From contig NW_014577137.1 in the NCBI RefSeq assembly GCF_000485595.1, positions 198,134-221,240 of the forward strand: 23,107 nt of DNA, in the 5' to 3' direction. The translations under genes and the position numbers were made by a program. The DNA comes from Priapulus caudatus. Lineage: Eukaryota; Priapulida; Priapulimorpha; Priapulimorphida; Priapulidae. The notes beneath the pieces are model-generated. The model was not told the DNA's origin. It worked only from the letters and a program-made list of their open reading frames with translations, and made no database searches. Position 1 is the stretch's first letter. Every line of letters starts with the position of its first letter. Positions 1-8,703 of this stretch are shown here, piece by piece.

Positions 1-455
1 TTTGTGGTGAGCCTTCTGCGCCACCGTAAATAGGAACCAAACTGACGCCTCTCTTGTATTTAAACCATATGGCTCGTATATCGATCGAAAACCGCCGCCG
101 CGTCAAAAGCGCCGCGATCAAAGCCGCCGCATACCGCGGCCCAATGCAGTGCTCGACACAGCCGGTCGCCCGGTCGCCAATGGCGACCAAAACCTCTGCT
201 GGGCGACTAAAAAATACCAAAAACAAAATATTACAGGCCCAAAATAAAATCTTTGGGCGAGTACAATTTCTGTTCGGCGTTAACACAGCGCAAAACAAGT
301 GCTCAGAGTTCGATTTATCGCAACACTCGGCGGACACGGCTTTCCTATGTAATATAGTTCGCTTTACAATATAGACACGGCGTTTTAGTTCACTGTTTGA
401 GATTGTCAGACGTACGCCGTACGTGTGTGCCGCGCGTGCTACGCAGGCCGGATCC
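1..455. other. Unassigned sequence at left edge
   Basis: No exon or known element could be recognised here. An open frame on the + strand (54-374) has no family features and is rich in Arg/Ala/Lys/Asn only because of base composition. The segment lies just beyond the end of the minus-strand gag-like frame, so it may be the decayed continuation of that retrotransposon, but I see no protease, reverse transcriptase or second LTR. Confidence 0.4.
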
Positions 456-818
456 CTATAGTACGCAATCCTTATAGCGTGTTTGTAAGGCTTCGTACAG
501 ACGGTCCCACGTAATGTCTGGCGTGTCTATTAATAAACGGCGGGTGCACTCCGACGCTGCTCCCCCCAAGGTGCTGATTTCTAAATTTCTGAATTCTGTT
601 TTCGTCAGATTTAGCTCTAAATGTGCCCACGTTAATTGATTAATCCACTCTTGGAACTTGGGCCCCAACAAAAGCTCATTCCCCATAAACTTAGTAATAC
701 TCTGCCGAACTTCCGCGACCCTTAAACCCCTCGTAAATCGTTCCGCTACACTTTCCATTGAAGGTTTAAGGCCCTCCGTAAACACTCGAGTTAGAGATTC
801 AATCGTAGCTTCCGTCAT
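456..818 (-). CDS. LTR-retrotransposon Gag-like fragment
   Basis: An open frame of about 120 residues starting at the ATG at 818 (the frame is open back to 842). The composition is that of a helical retrotransposon capsid: an FQEWINQL segment, then a leucine-rich stretch (LTKTEFRNLEISTLGG), then a TWDRLYEALQTRY-like helix. I infer Gag from this pattern and from position: about 245 bases upstream on the same strand are a primer-binding site (1049-1063) and an LTR end (1067), which is where gag begins in Ty3/gypsy-like elements. The frame stops at 456, much shorter than a complete Gag, and no zinc knuckle, protease or polymerase follows, so the copy is truncated or decayed. It sits antisense to the transporter, upstream of its first visible exon. 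The family assignment is moderate and was not tested by search. Confidence 0.5.
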   Translation of the reverse strand: MTEATIESLTRVFTEGLKPSMESVAERFTRGLRVAEVRQSITKFMGNELLLGPKFQEWINQLTWAHLELNLTKTEFRNLEISTLGGAASECTRRLLIDTPDITWDRLYEALQTRYKDCVL

Positions 819-1048
819 TGTGGTCGGGGAAAAACGGATCAAAGGTAAATGTTAAATGGTAAATGGTAAATGTTGACTAGGGTGTGAGAGACGATGTAAC
901 CACCGCACAACATGTGATACAATGTAAAACCGACAAATAACGTTCCACTTACCCGACAAGTGAGTGCTGACAGTGAAGTTCTTCCGGCCACGTCGATCGC
1001 AGTGGTAGCACTTTGCGTTGTGTTGCAAAGGGAGACGAAGATTCTTTT

Positions 1049-1063
1049 GGTCAAACGGCGCCA
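1049..1063 (-). other. Primer-binding site of LTR retrotransposon
   Basis: On the minus strand TGGCGCCGTTTGACC begins three bases after a CTACA end at 1067. TGGCGCC is the usual start of tRNA-primed binding sites in gypsy-like retroelements. The match to a particular tRNA 3' end was not checked. Confidence 0.5.
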
Positions 1064-1066
1064 AAT

Positions 1067-1600
1067 TGTAGCGTTGAATGTACGCTCGTAGACAGTAGAC
1101 GTAAGAGTTGTATAAACGGTAAACAACTATAGGTTTATTCTAGAACACGAATAGCAACAGCGTATACACATACCCAGTGATGGTCCGGGACTCTCCCATT
1201 TCTCCAAAAATCACTCTCTTTTAAACCGTGCGCGCGTTCGTCGTGCCCTACAGATTTCCTGATTTGTGGCACCGGCTAGTGATCACAAGGACCGGTCGCG
1301 ACGAACGTTCCATTGTTGGGGTTCAATGCTCTCTTTGACCAGTTGTCGGACTGTCATAAAGTGTCGCTTACTGAGTGCCTGGTTGACAACTTTCGCTCTG
1401 TTCTAGGGTCGGGCCGAGGCAGTTACACCCGTCGTCCGGCCGTGAGAACCGGCCGTACCTCTATTAATGATTCTATCAGCTATGCCGTCCGTGACGTTAA
1501 TTGATATGCACCTTCTAAATATGTCGTACGCCATCCGCCGTTCGTCCCTAAACGGTCGTATGTGCCACCGTTTCCACGGTACCACATTTCTGCATTACAA
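1067..1600 (-). mobile_element. Probable 5' LTR of a retrotransposon
   Basis: Read on the minus strand, this 534-bp stretch would begin TGTAATG (at 1600) and end CTACA (1067), giving the TGTA...TACA termini typical of LTRs. Inside are a TATA-like TTTAAAAG (complement at about 1213-1222) and, about 80 bases later, an AATAAA polyadenylation signal (complement at 1134-1139), the order expected for U3, R and U5. The 3' end is well supported by the primer-binding site. The 5' end at 1600 is inferred only from the TGT start. No second LTR copy is visible in the window. Confidence 0.45.
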
Positions 1601-1989
1601 ATACCTAGAAATCATAGTCAAATGTCTGTCCCTGTAAAGCATTCATCGTTCGTGTTTTATGTAGCCTTTAACCTTTAGTTATGTTAAAAAGCTTCTGTTG
1701 TGTACCAAATATGCATTCCTTTTTTTCTAAACCTTATTCTGTGCACAGGTTTTTTTGCCGATGTTATTCGTCTAGATACTTTAGAAATAAAATCGCATTA
1801 AACATTTCTTTGAATAACTAAGTTTAGATACAGCAACAGTACCATATCACCATATCTAGCCTTTTACTAACTACCTATATGTATATAAATAAATAAATAA
1901 GTAAATATGTGCGTGCGTGCATGCATGCGTGCTTGCGTTAACTGTCATATGTATATGGCTATTTGTCATAATTCCACTTGTCTTTGCAG

Positions 1990-2064
1990 CCTGTTGTCAT
2001 GGTCAAGAATATGCAGAAGGCGTTTTCCACTGGAGGGCTTTTCGAGAAAGGAAATGAAATCAAG
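1990..2064 (+). CDS. ABCA exon, start of second ATPase domain
   Basis: 25 codons, phase 0 at both ends. It is bounded by a TTTGCAG acceptor and an AAG/GTACAT donor. The peptide opens [12 protein letters not shown], the beginning of an ABCA NBD2, and joins directly to VAVRNLSL in the next exon, the usual first strands of the domain. It is the first transporter exon I can find; 1601-1989 holds no earlier one. Confidence 0.8.
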
Positions 2065-5000
2065 GTACATGATTGTGTGTGCGTGCGTGTGTGCACGCGT
2101 GCATGTGTGGGTGCGTGCGTGTGTGCACGCTTGTGTGTGCGTGTGTATTCACTAAAAATAGTAAAATCCAGTTTCGTAAATATCAGGCCGTCGAGTATTG
2201 TTCCAGCAATGATAATTTTTTAGGTTTTTCAACTTATTTTGATAGATGCTATTATAGGTAATTATAATAGTTGAATAGAATATTTATAATTCATCGATTA
2301 TTATTTGTAATGAACAGACTACCACACATGCAAAAACTGTGAGCAGTGATAATGAAGGCAACTTCAATGTAATATTGTTTACATAAATACATAAATGGTC
2401 AAGAACAATGCTGCTACTGAACTTGTTGCTTAAATGATTATGTTTTCACACAATTGCTACATTAGCAATAAACCATCTCACTAACACAGAGTACGAATCA
2501 ACGAGGAACAATTCAGCATTCATAAACGATCAACAACAATTACATTAGAAACAAACGAGTATAAACTCGATCGCAAACAACAATTCTGTGAGTAACTGTG
2601 CATTGAACAGCAGCTGTACACAAGTTGCAGTGAACAAGATGGTTTCAGTGTATGTGTATGTATATGAGTGTGTATGTATGTATGTGTATGAGTGTGTGTG
2701 TATGTATGTGTATTAGTGTGTGTCTATGTATGTGTATGTGTATGTAGTATGTGTATGTGTATGTGTATGTATGTGTATGTGCATGAGTGTCTGTGTGTGT
2801 ATGCGTATGAGTGTGTCTATGTATGTGTATGTGTATGTGTATGTGTATGAGTGTGTGTGTATGTGTATGCGTATATGTGGGTATTGTGTTTTATTTCTAG
2901 GTGGCGGTGCGGAACCTTTCTCTTGCTGTGGAGACGGGTGAGGTGTTGGGACTGCTGGGACCAAACGGTGCAGGAAAGACGACCACTCTGAGTGTGATAA
3001 CCTCTGAGACGGCACCAACAGCTGGAACGGTGAGTAACCAATAGCATCGCGGAACCAGAAACTTATACCACGTTAAATCCTGATGGTTGGATAGGAATGG
3101 TAAGATGAACCCATGTTTTGTTTCGTATTTGACTGGTTTTGGCACATGAGATGGATGAGGGTTATAGCAAAGAGAATGGCGTTGTGGCAGTGGCTTGTAC
3201 ATTGGTGAGCCATGGTATGCCTCAAAGTGCTATGACAACTATAGGTGAAAAATGGTGTAGTGAGGTCAATAATTAACTGGAATAGATGATTAGTTGCACA
3301 GTTAAATGAGGTAACTGATGCAAGTGATCGGTACTGTAATTTATCCCCCTATTACATGTATTATTCGAGAGATTTAGCGTAACTGGAGGTGTATGGTGAA
3401 AATGAAATTGTCAAAGGAGATAGAAATTAGTGGGGCTTGTGTGCGCGTAGTCTTAGGACTACTACAAAATTCTGGTTCTATGTGAGTTGGGGGTTTGCTC
3501 ATCTATCTACTACCGACTATACGGTACTCTAGTTCTCTACAGCAACATTCCTAATGTAACGTTCCTCATTACAGATGACCAGAACTATAGTTAAGCCCTG
3601 ATTAGGGTGGAACAGGTAAACTTCATCACTGCTGTAGTTGGCAATCGGTACAGGTAAACTTCGTTAATTCTGTAGTTGGTGATTGGCACAGGTAATATCT
3701 TCGTTACTACTGTAGTTGACGATTGGTACAGGTGTGTTTCGTTCCTGTTCTAGGTGACCGTGGGTGGTTACAACGTAGTCTCGTGTATGTCTGAGGCCTA
3801 CGAGGCGATGGGTTACTGCCCCCAGCACGACGCGATCTGGCCTAACATTACCCTGAGAGAACACCTGATCTGCTATGCTGCGATGCGCGGAGTCCAGCCA
3901 ACCCAGATTACACACACAACTAACTAGTACGCTTACACAGTAGTATGCGTACTCCTCACATGCATCATCTTTCTCAAGAAGCATCGTATTTTTGCAGTGT
4001 AGTTATTCATAGCTGTAGAGAGTAGTCATTGGCAAATGAATCTATTAGAGGTATTATCTTGACGTGCATTCTCGATGTCCCTCTCTTTCAGCTTAATGGA
4101 TGCTTTGCAAATCAGGGAACACGAGAACAAGCGATCAGACGTGCTGTCGGGCGGGACAAAACGAAAGGTATTCCAGCGGACAGTCCCACGCAATGCCAGC
4201 TGACACTACTAGTTACGTTCACTTGTTTTAGAAATTTTATCGGTGACAACCTGCCCATCGGGCAATGTTGCACATCGCGCAGCTGAATGCAGCAGCTTTG
4301 CAGCAGCAAATGTCTGTTGGTTGGTAAGTATTTTGATTTTCACTGTTTCAGCTGAGTTTTGCGATCAGCATGTTGGGGGCACCACAGGTCGTGCTGCTAG
4401 ACGAACCGTCGACCGGCATGGATCCGCAGTCGAAGCGTTTCCTGTGGGACACGATCAGCGCTAGCTTTACCGGCGACCGTGGCGCCATCTTGACGACACA
4501 CTCGATGGAGGAAGCAGACGCTTTGTGCAGCCGCGTCGGCATCATGGTTGCTGGAGAGCTCAGGTCAGTCAACCAGCTATAGTTTGTTTATCTGGTTGTT
4601 TGTTTGTTTAATTGGCAAACGCTCATTCATGTTTGTTCTTGTCTCTTTTTTGTACGTTTATTCGTATATTTATTCATTTAGTTGCTCATTTTGTGTTTGA
4701 TTGCTGGTTTGTGTGGTAATTTGTTTGTTGTTGTTTTGTTGTTGTTTGTTTTTAGTGTATTTTTAGCTCAACTGACATGGTCAGATGGAGCTTGTAGAAT
4801 CGCTTGAGCGTCTCGTCCGTCCGTCCGGGGGGGGGGGATTGTGAAAAGGACTCGGGATGACAAATTTGGGGGTCAAGGGTCAAAGGTCAAGATGTGTAAA
4901 CGGAGGGGGAATATTTCCCCCTTAACTTAAGGTATAGGAGGAAATACGGAATTGCGGCACAAATCTTAACGGCTCGACCTATGCTCTTAATATTTGGTGT

Positions 5001-8000
5001 ATAGTGTGATGGGCAGGAAACCCATCACCACTGCGAGATTGGAGGTCACAGGTCAAAGGGCAGTGGGGGAAAGGTCAGATATCAGACATTTTCTGAGGAC
5101 ATGGCCTAATGGACAGAGTGAAAAAAAATTTTGTTTCAGGACTGACCTACCATTTTTTATCACTTTATTGAAAGGACCATGAAATGTGCTTTCCACTGAT
5201 GTGCGAAGAGTAAGTGTCTGAAAACTTTTTGACCCTCAAGAGGAGGGTGTAGATGGATTTCGTTACTGCGTTCATGATGCCCGTGTTTATATTATGCATA
5301 TCTATAATTCTAGAAGATGGATGTCTGGAGTATGCGCCACGGGGTACAGCACAGGATTACGACTCAAAGGTCCTTGGATCGAATCCCATCAGATTTTTTA
5401 TTATTTACCTGTTTTCTGTATTTTTCTATCTTTATCCATTTAACTATTTTTTTCCAATTAACGCAAATATTTACATGATTTGTTTACAACAATTTAATAA
5501 CAACAAATAATTTTTACAACAATTAAATTTTTTAATTTTTTAATAGGGTTAGGGTTAGGGTCACAAAGCACGATAAAACAGGAGTTTCAGGCACGCGATT
5601 TGTATCAACCAATGGGATTTGGGAGGTATGCAGAATGCAGAAGGTTGCTGAAATGATGTGTACGCAACTGCATATCTGCATATCTGCGCCTAACAAAGGT
5701 GTCACTACGCACGACTTAAATGTTACGTTTATAACCGTAGCAACAGACCTCAGATGAGCCCAGTCGCTCTGTGGCTCTTGTTCTGTTTATATACTCGGTT
5801 GTGTTTTTTGTGTTTGTTTTTGTTGGTCATTATATTTCGATTATATTACTTAGTCAGCACTCCTATACCCTATATGTTAACCCGTGACATCATTTGAACC
5901 TAGATAGCAGCTCAACCACGACAACCTAGACAGCACACCCACCTAGTACCCACGATTCTAATCAATAATATTTAGGACTAATTTCCTCCTTGAAGTTTTC
6001 CAGATGTTATTGTATTTGGTCATGGATCAGAAAGGAATGCCACACTTTTGTGTGTACAGTAACTCGATTTACTGTGTTTAGTCGTAATCACTGTAGTATG
6101 TTGATTCTTAGAACCGACACTTTCACCGTTTCGTGTGTAATGTCTGTCTTAGGTGCCTGGGAACTACACAGCACCTGAAGAATAAATACGGAGGCGGCTA
6201 TAACTTGGAAGTGAAGGCAGCTTGGTCCAGTGCAGATCCCGACCACCACGTTAGGTTCGTGACAGTGTCTGGATCTCTCTATTCTCTTAATTTTCCTCCA
6301 CTTCTGCAAAGAAGTTTATACTGGTGAAATCTACTGCAGAGCTTTTGGCAGTGTTAGTAGTTGAAGCATTTGAAATAATATCCTAGTCCTAATTTACTTG
6401 TTCACTAGCATGACGATGGATATTAATGCAAAGCCTAAATATGATAGCTGTATAGGCTACTAGAATTAGTGGGGCAGAATAGCAAATGTCTGTCCTGTAT
6501 AGAGGTAGTTTCACTGCATAACTGCAACTTAAAGGAAACTTGTAGTGTCCTTTATAGACACGTGTATGTTCTGTAGAGAGCCACTAACACAGATTTTGCA
6601 CTATAATAAGCTACTATAGTATTACTTTGCCGGCATAGAAAATTTATGGTGCATTTTGTTATGAAAACATCAAATTTCTCGATAATATCATAGCAGGGTG
6701 CTGACGGTATGGTATCGGTGCGTGCGTGAACATATAGGTCTTCTCTATTATATAAGTGTGTTCTTGGTACGCGCTATAGATCAGTGTTTAGCAGAGTGCT
6801 GACGGCATGGTATCGGTGCGTGCGTGAACATATAGGTCTTCTCTATCATACAAGTGTGTTCTTTTGGTGACCGCGCTAGTTTATCAGTGTTTAAGCAGGA
6901 GCTGCTGGACGGGCATGGTATCGGTGCGTGCATGACATATAGCGTCTTCTCTATCATACAAGTGTGCTCCTTGGTACGCGCTATAGTTCATGTTTTGCCA
7001 CAAGGATGGAGCACTTCTGAATCGCCTAGTGATGTTCGGCTTTCAGAGCTGGCGATCGTACAGAGTGCTTCGGATAGCGGTCTACCTACCACATCCCACA
7101 GTCAGACCGGCTCCTCCGACTGTCTTCCGCAACCTGGACGAGGCGTGAGCTGTTGAGAAGAAGTAACCTTGTAAGGTCTCCTTATTCATCAAGTACGCCA
7201 TAGTCACCTGGAGGAGCAGGTGAGTGTTGAAGAAGAAGTAACCTTGTAAGGTGCTCTCCTTATTCATCGAGTACCACTATGGTCACCTGGAGGAGGTGAA
7301 GGCTGAAAAAAAGTAACCTTGTAAGGTCCTCCTTACTTCATCGAGTACACTATGGGTCACGTTGACGGGCGCGGTCGGCCCGGGGGGGGTCTTCAAACGC
7401 CCCGCCGTACGTGCTGAAGAAGAAGTAACCTTGTAAGGTCTTCCTTATTCATCAAGTACGCCATAGTCACCTGGAGGAGGGTGAGTGCTGAAGAAGAAGT
7501 AACCTTGTAAGGTCTTCCTTATTCATCAAGTACGCCATAGTCACCTGGAGGAGGGTGAGTGCTGAAGAAGAAGTAACCTTGTAAGGTCTTCCTTATTCAT
7601 CAAGTACGCCATAGTCACCTGGAGGAGGGTGAGTGCTGAAGAAGAAGTAACCTTGTAAGGTCCTCCTTATTCATCGAGTACACTATGGTCACCTTGAGGG
7701 GGGGGGGTGAGTGCTGAAGAAGAAGTAACCTTGTAAGGTCCTCCTTATTCATCGAGTACACTATGGTCACAGAGGGTATGTTGTGCTGAAAATTAAGTTA
7801 TTAGTTTATGATGCAGTGTGTTATTGAGGGCGAGTGTTGAAGAAGAGGGCGTGGGAAGAGATGATAAATGTGTGAAGGGAGCGAGCGTGTCGGGAAGGTG
7901 TGATTCGCAGATATCTCAAGCAGGATATTATGGACCTACTAAGGTCTTACAACCGTACAAGGTTCATCCTCGTGAGGTTCTCCTTATTCACCGAGTACAC

Positions 8001-8703
8001 TATAGTCACAGGATGTGTAATGCTGAAAATGTTATTAGTTTACCATGCAGCGTGGGAAGAGATGATGAAGGAGTGAAGGGAGCGTGCGTGGCAAGGTGTG
8101 ATTCGCACGAATCTCATGCAGGACATTGTAAGGTCCTACAACAAGGTCCTTGTGAGGTTCTCCTTATTCATCGAGTACACTATAGTCACAGAGGATGTGT
8201 AATGCCGAAAAGGTTCTTAGTTTATGATGCAAGTTAGTTAATGACACAATGTGTGTGCGTGAAAAATGTTGTGGTAATTGGGGTTGTTAGGATAGAGAGC
8301 TTCATGCTCTAGTATAAATCCATCTGTAATGACGTGCAGGGATATGTGCGTGTGTGCAGCAGTGCGTGTGTGTGTGCATTCGTGAGTGCATGCTTACGTG
8401 CGTGTATATATGCATATGTGCGTGCTTACGTGCGTGCGTACGTGTGTGCGTGCGCGTGCGCGTGTGTGTGTACGTGCGTGTATGCGAGTGCTTGTGTGAC
8501 AGCTTGCCCCAACGTGCAGTAACGTGTGGGTGCGATGTGTTTCAGGCAAACAGAAGGCAGGCATAATGGAGTACACACTCAGTCAGTCGACGCTCGAACA
8601 AGTGTTCATACAGTTTGCGAAGAAGCAGGAGGAAGCTGATGACACAGAGCCGACGATCAAGGAAGACTCATCCTCCGTTGCATGGTTGAAGAAGTGGTGT
8701 TAG
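1990..8703 (+). CDS. ABCA-family transporter, second ATPase domain and C-terminus (eight exons)
   Basis: Partial gene; the exons are 1990-2064, 2901-3029, 3754-3926, 4092-4167, 4352-4563, 6153-6249, 6987-7143 and 8546-8703. Together they encode about 358 residues. ABCA proteins are full-size transporters with two membrane domains and two ATPases that usually move lipids or sterols across membranes. Only the second ATPase and the tail are here; both membrane domains and the first ATPase must lie to the left. Visible motifs in order: Walker [11 protein letters not shown]-loop MGYCPQ, signature LSGGTKRK, Walker [15 protein letters not shown]-loop [11 protein letters not shown], the ABCA linker [13 protein letters not shown] and the terminal SQSTLEQVF motif. 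[16 protein letters not shown] and [13 protein letters not shown] are closest, from memory, to ABCA5/6/8/9/10; ABCA5-like is my best guess. All catalytic residues are intact, so the gene looks functional. Confidence 0.9.
2073..2150. repeat. Imperfect GT/GTGC microsatellite
   Basis: Runs of GTGTGCGTGC begin eight bases after the exon donor and continue to about 2150. The Cys/Val-rich open frames here are read-through of the repeat and are not genes. Confidence 0.85.
2151..2645. other. Intronic sequence without recognised feature
   Basis: AT-rich intron with no coding frame, inverted repeat or known element that I could identify. Confidence 0.5.
2646..2882. repeat. GTGTAT/GTATG microsatellite
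   Basis: About 235 bases of TGTATG and TGTGTA units with scattered variants end roughly 15 bases before the TTATTTCTAG acceptor at 2900. The repeat replaces most of the usual pyrimidine tract of this intron. Confidence 0.9.
2901..3029 (+). CDS. ABCA exon with Walker A motif
   Basis: 43 codons, phase 0 at both ends, with a TTTCTAG acceptor and an ACG/GTGAGT donor. It encodes [20 protein letters not shown] followed by the P-loop PNGAGKTTT and ends at the SETAPTAGT strand. The ATP-phosphate lysine and the following threonines are intact. Confidence 0.9.
3030..3610. other. Intronic sequence without recognised feature
   Basis: No coding frame or repeat was recognised between the exon donor and the minisatellite at 3611. 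Confidence 0.5.
3611..3753. repeat. Short tandem repeat of 38-40 bp abutting an acceptor
   Basis: Four starts of an ACAGGT-containing unit lie at about 3612, 3650, 3688 and 3728. The units share CTGTAGTTGG..ATTGG.ACAGGTAA with substitutions. The last, shortened unit runs into the real acceptor CTGTTCTAG, so the array ends exactly at the exon. Confidence 0.75.
3754..3926 (+). CDS. ABCA exon with Q-loop
   Basis: 57 codons plus two bases. It encodes the Q-loop [19 protein letters not shown] and the helical subdomain up to THTTN. The frame appears to hit TAG at 3925-3927, but a GTACGC donor begins inside it at 3927; the exon leaves TA, and the first base of the next exon makes TAC (Tyr). The splice therefore removes the apparent stop and gives [12 protein letters not shown], as expected for the family. 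Confidence 0.85.
4092..4167 (+). CDS. ABCA exon with signature motif
   Basis: One base plus 25 codons, bounded by a TCTTTCAG acceptor and an AAG/GTATTC donor. It encodes [17 protein letters not shown] and the ABC signature LSGGTKRK, the LSGGQ equivalent that contacts ATP across the dimer. It is missed if exons are sought only as ATG-started frames. Confidence 0.9.
4352..4563 (+). CDS. ABCA exon with Walker B and H-loop
   Basis: 70 codons plus two bases, from a TGTTTCAG acceptor to an AG/GTCAGT donor. It encodes SFAISMLG, Walker [14 protein letters not shown] with the catalytic glutamate, the D-loop, and [14 protein letters not shown] with the switch histidine. It ends in IMVAGELR, whose arginine codon is completed by the next exon. 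Confidence 0.93.
4564..4844. other. T/G-rich intronic sequence
   Basis: TTTG-rich sequence (GTTTGTTTGT units near 4590-4760), ending in a poly-G run at about 4827-4836. No gene is seen. Confidence 0.55.
4845..5262 (+). repeat. Dispersed repeat, copy B1
   Basis: About 400 bp that recurs, diverged and with indels, at about 12737-13090 in the same orientation. Shared blocks include CTTAACTTAAG-TATAGGAGGAA, AATTGCGGCACA, GAAAGGACCATGAAATGT and TTTGACCCTCAAGAGGAG. It has no coding frame. Its presence in an intron and in the intergenic region suggests an unclassified interspersed element. Confidence 0.7.
5325..5395 (+). mobile_element. tRNA-like SINE candidate
   Basis: A box A-like TATGCGCCACGGGG and, about 43 bases on, a box B-like GGATCGAATCC (consensus GGTTCGAATCC) look like an internal RNA polymerase III promoter. 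The tract then passes into T-rich sequence. The T-stem does not pair fully, so it is not a working tRNA gene; a tRNA-derived SINE head is the likelier reading. Confidence 0.35.
5544..5560 (+). repeat. Short interstitial TTAGGG tract
   Basis: Nearly three units of the animal telomere repeat (TAGGGTTAGGGTTAGGG) in an intron. It is too short to be a telomere. Confidence 0.8.
5561..6152. other. Intronic sequence without recognised feature
   Basis: No exon, clear inverted repeat or simple repeat was found. Confidence 0.45.
6153..6249 (+). CDS. ABCA exon after the ATPase core
   Basis: One base plus 32 codons, bounded by a TGTCTTAG acceptor and a CAC/GTTAGG donor. The first base completes the arginine begun in the previous exon, giving [20 protein letters not shown], the conserved linker after the ABCA second ATPase. 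The end, SSADPDHH, is variable in the family. Confidence 0.88.
6250..6692. other. Intronic sequence without recognised feature
   Basis: AT-rich intron, no supported feature. Confidence 0.45.
6693..6986. repeat. Three-copy minisatellite, about 100-bp unit, before an exon
   Basis: Units start at about 6693, 6791 and 6895 (98 and 104 bp apart). They share GGTATCGGTGCGTGC, ATATAGGTCTTCTCTAT, AAGTGTG and GCGCTATAG. The GCGCTATAG of the last copy is the proposed acceptor of the following exon, so the array ends on the splice site. Confidence 0.8.
6987..7143 (+). CDS. ABCA exon of the C-terminal regulatory region
   Basis: The 3' half reads [20 protein letters not shown], a clear match in pattern to the VP..TV.SL...FRNLEEAK segment that precedes the final ABCA motif. 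The frame is open back to a CTATAG acceptor at 6986, phase 0 as required by the previous exon. The 5' half ([11 protein letters not shown] onward) is less like the family, so the start is uncertain. At the 3' end GAGGC/GTGAGC leaves two bases where the next exon needs one. The tandem copies downstream read GAGG/GTGAGT, so an extra C at 7144 is likely and I place the end at 7143. Confidence 0.6.
7144..7790. repeat. Minisatellite of eight 74-75-bp units after an exon donor
   Basis: The core AGTAACCTTGTAAGGT recurs at about 7162, 7237, 7312, 7424, 7498, 7572, 7646 and 7715. Most units contain GTCACCTGGAGGAG/GGTGAGTG, which resembles the exon end CAACCTGGACGAGG and its donor. One longer unit (7312-7424) carries an insertion with poly-G. 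The middle copies are almost identical, so expansion is recent or ongoing. Confidence 0.9.
7791..8240. repeat. Two-copy 200-bp higher-order repeat
   Basis: CGTGGGAAGAGATGAT starts at 7850 and 8051, so the unit is 201 bp. Each unit holds GTGTGATTCGCA, a GGTTCTCCTTATTCA..GAGTACACTATAGTCACA block related to the 74-bp array, and AGTTTA..ATGCA. It seems to be an older, expanded derivative of the neighbouring minisatellite. The open frame across it (7818-8237) is not a gene. Confidence 0.75.
8334..8505. repeat. GT/GTGC microsatellite
   Basis: Imperfect GTGCGTGT repeats end about 40 bases before the last transporter exon. Cys-rich frames here are artefacts of the repeat. Confidence 0.85.
8546..8703 (+). 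CDS. Last ABCA exon with stop codon
   Basis: Two bases plus 51 codons and a TAG stop, after a GTTTCAG acceptor. It begins [20 protein letters not shown], the terminal ABCA motif, followed by [10 protein letters not shown] and an acidic/serine tail ending WLKKWC. The length and the position of the stop agree with ABCA5-type ends. Joining it to NLDE of the previous exon needs the one-base correction described there. Confidence 0.88.

Noticed and set aside
504-506. Idea that DIE in place of DxD (residues 504-506 of the GT49 protein) marks a dead enzyme
   Set aside because: As I recall, invertebrate GT49 proteins often have DIE here, and the surrounding motifs are intact. The position given is in residues, not bases.
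852-1126. Cys-rich minus-strand frames resembling a zinc knuckle (CYHCDRRG)
   Set aside because: The spacing does not complete a CCHC knuckle, and the region lies upstream of the gag-like start, between primer-binding site and ATG, where a leader is expected.
2720-3018. Val/Tyr/Met-rich and His/Thr-rich frames near the Walker A exon
   Set aside because: Translated GTGTAT microsatellite and the antisense of the true exon.
5544-5560. Telomere signal
   Set aside because: Fewer than three TTAGGG units inside an intron; a chance or repair-derived interstitial tract.
7144-7790. CRISPR-like array of regular repeats
   Set aside because: The 74-bp units are contiguous with no unique spacers, the DNA is animal intron, and no cas genes occur. 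It is a minisatellite.
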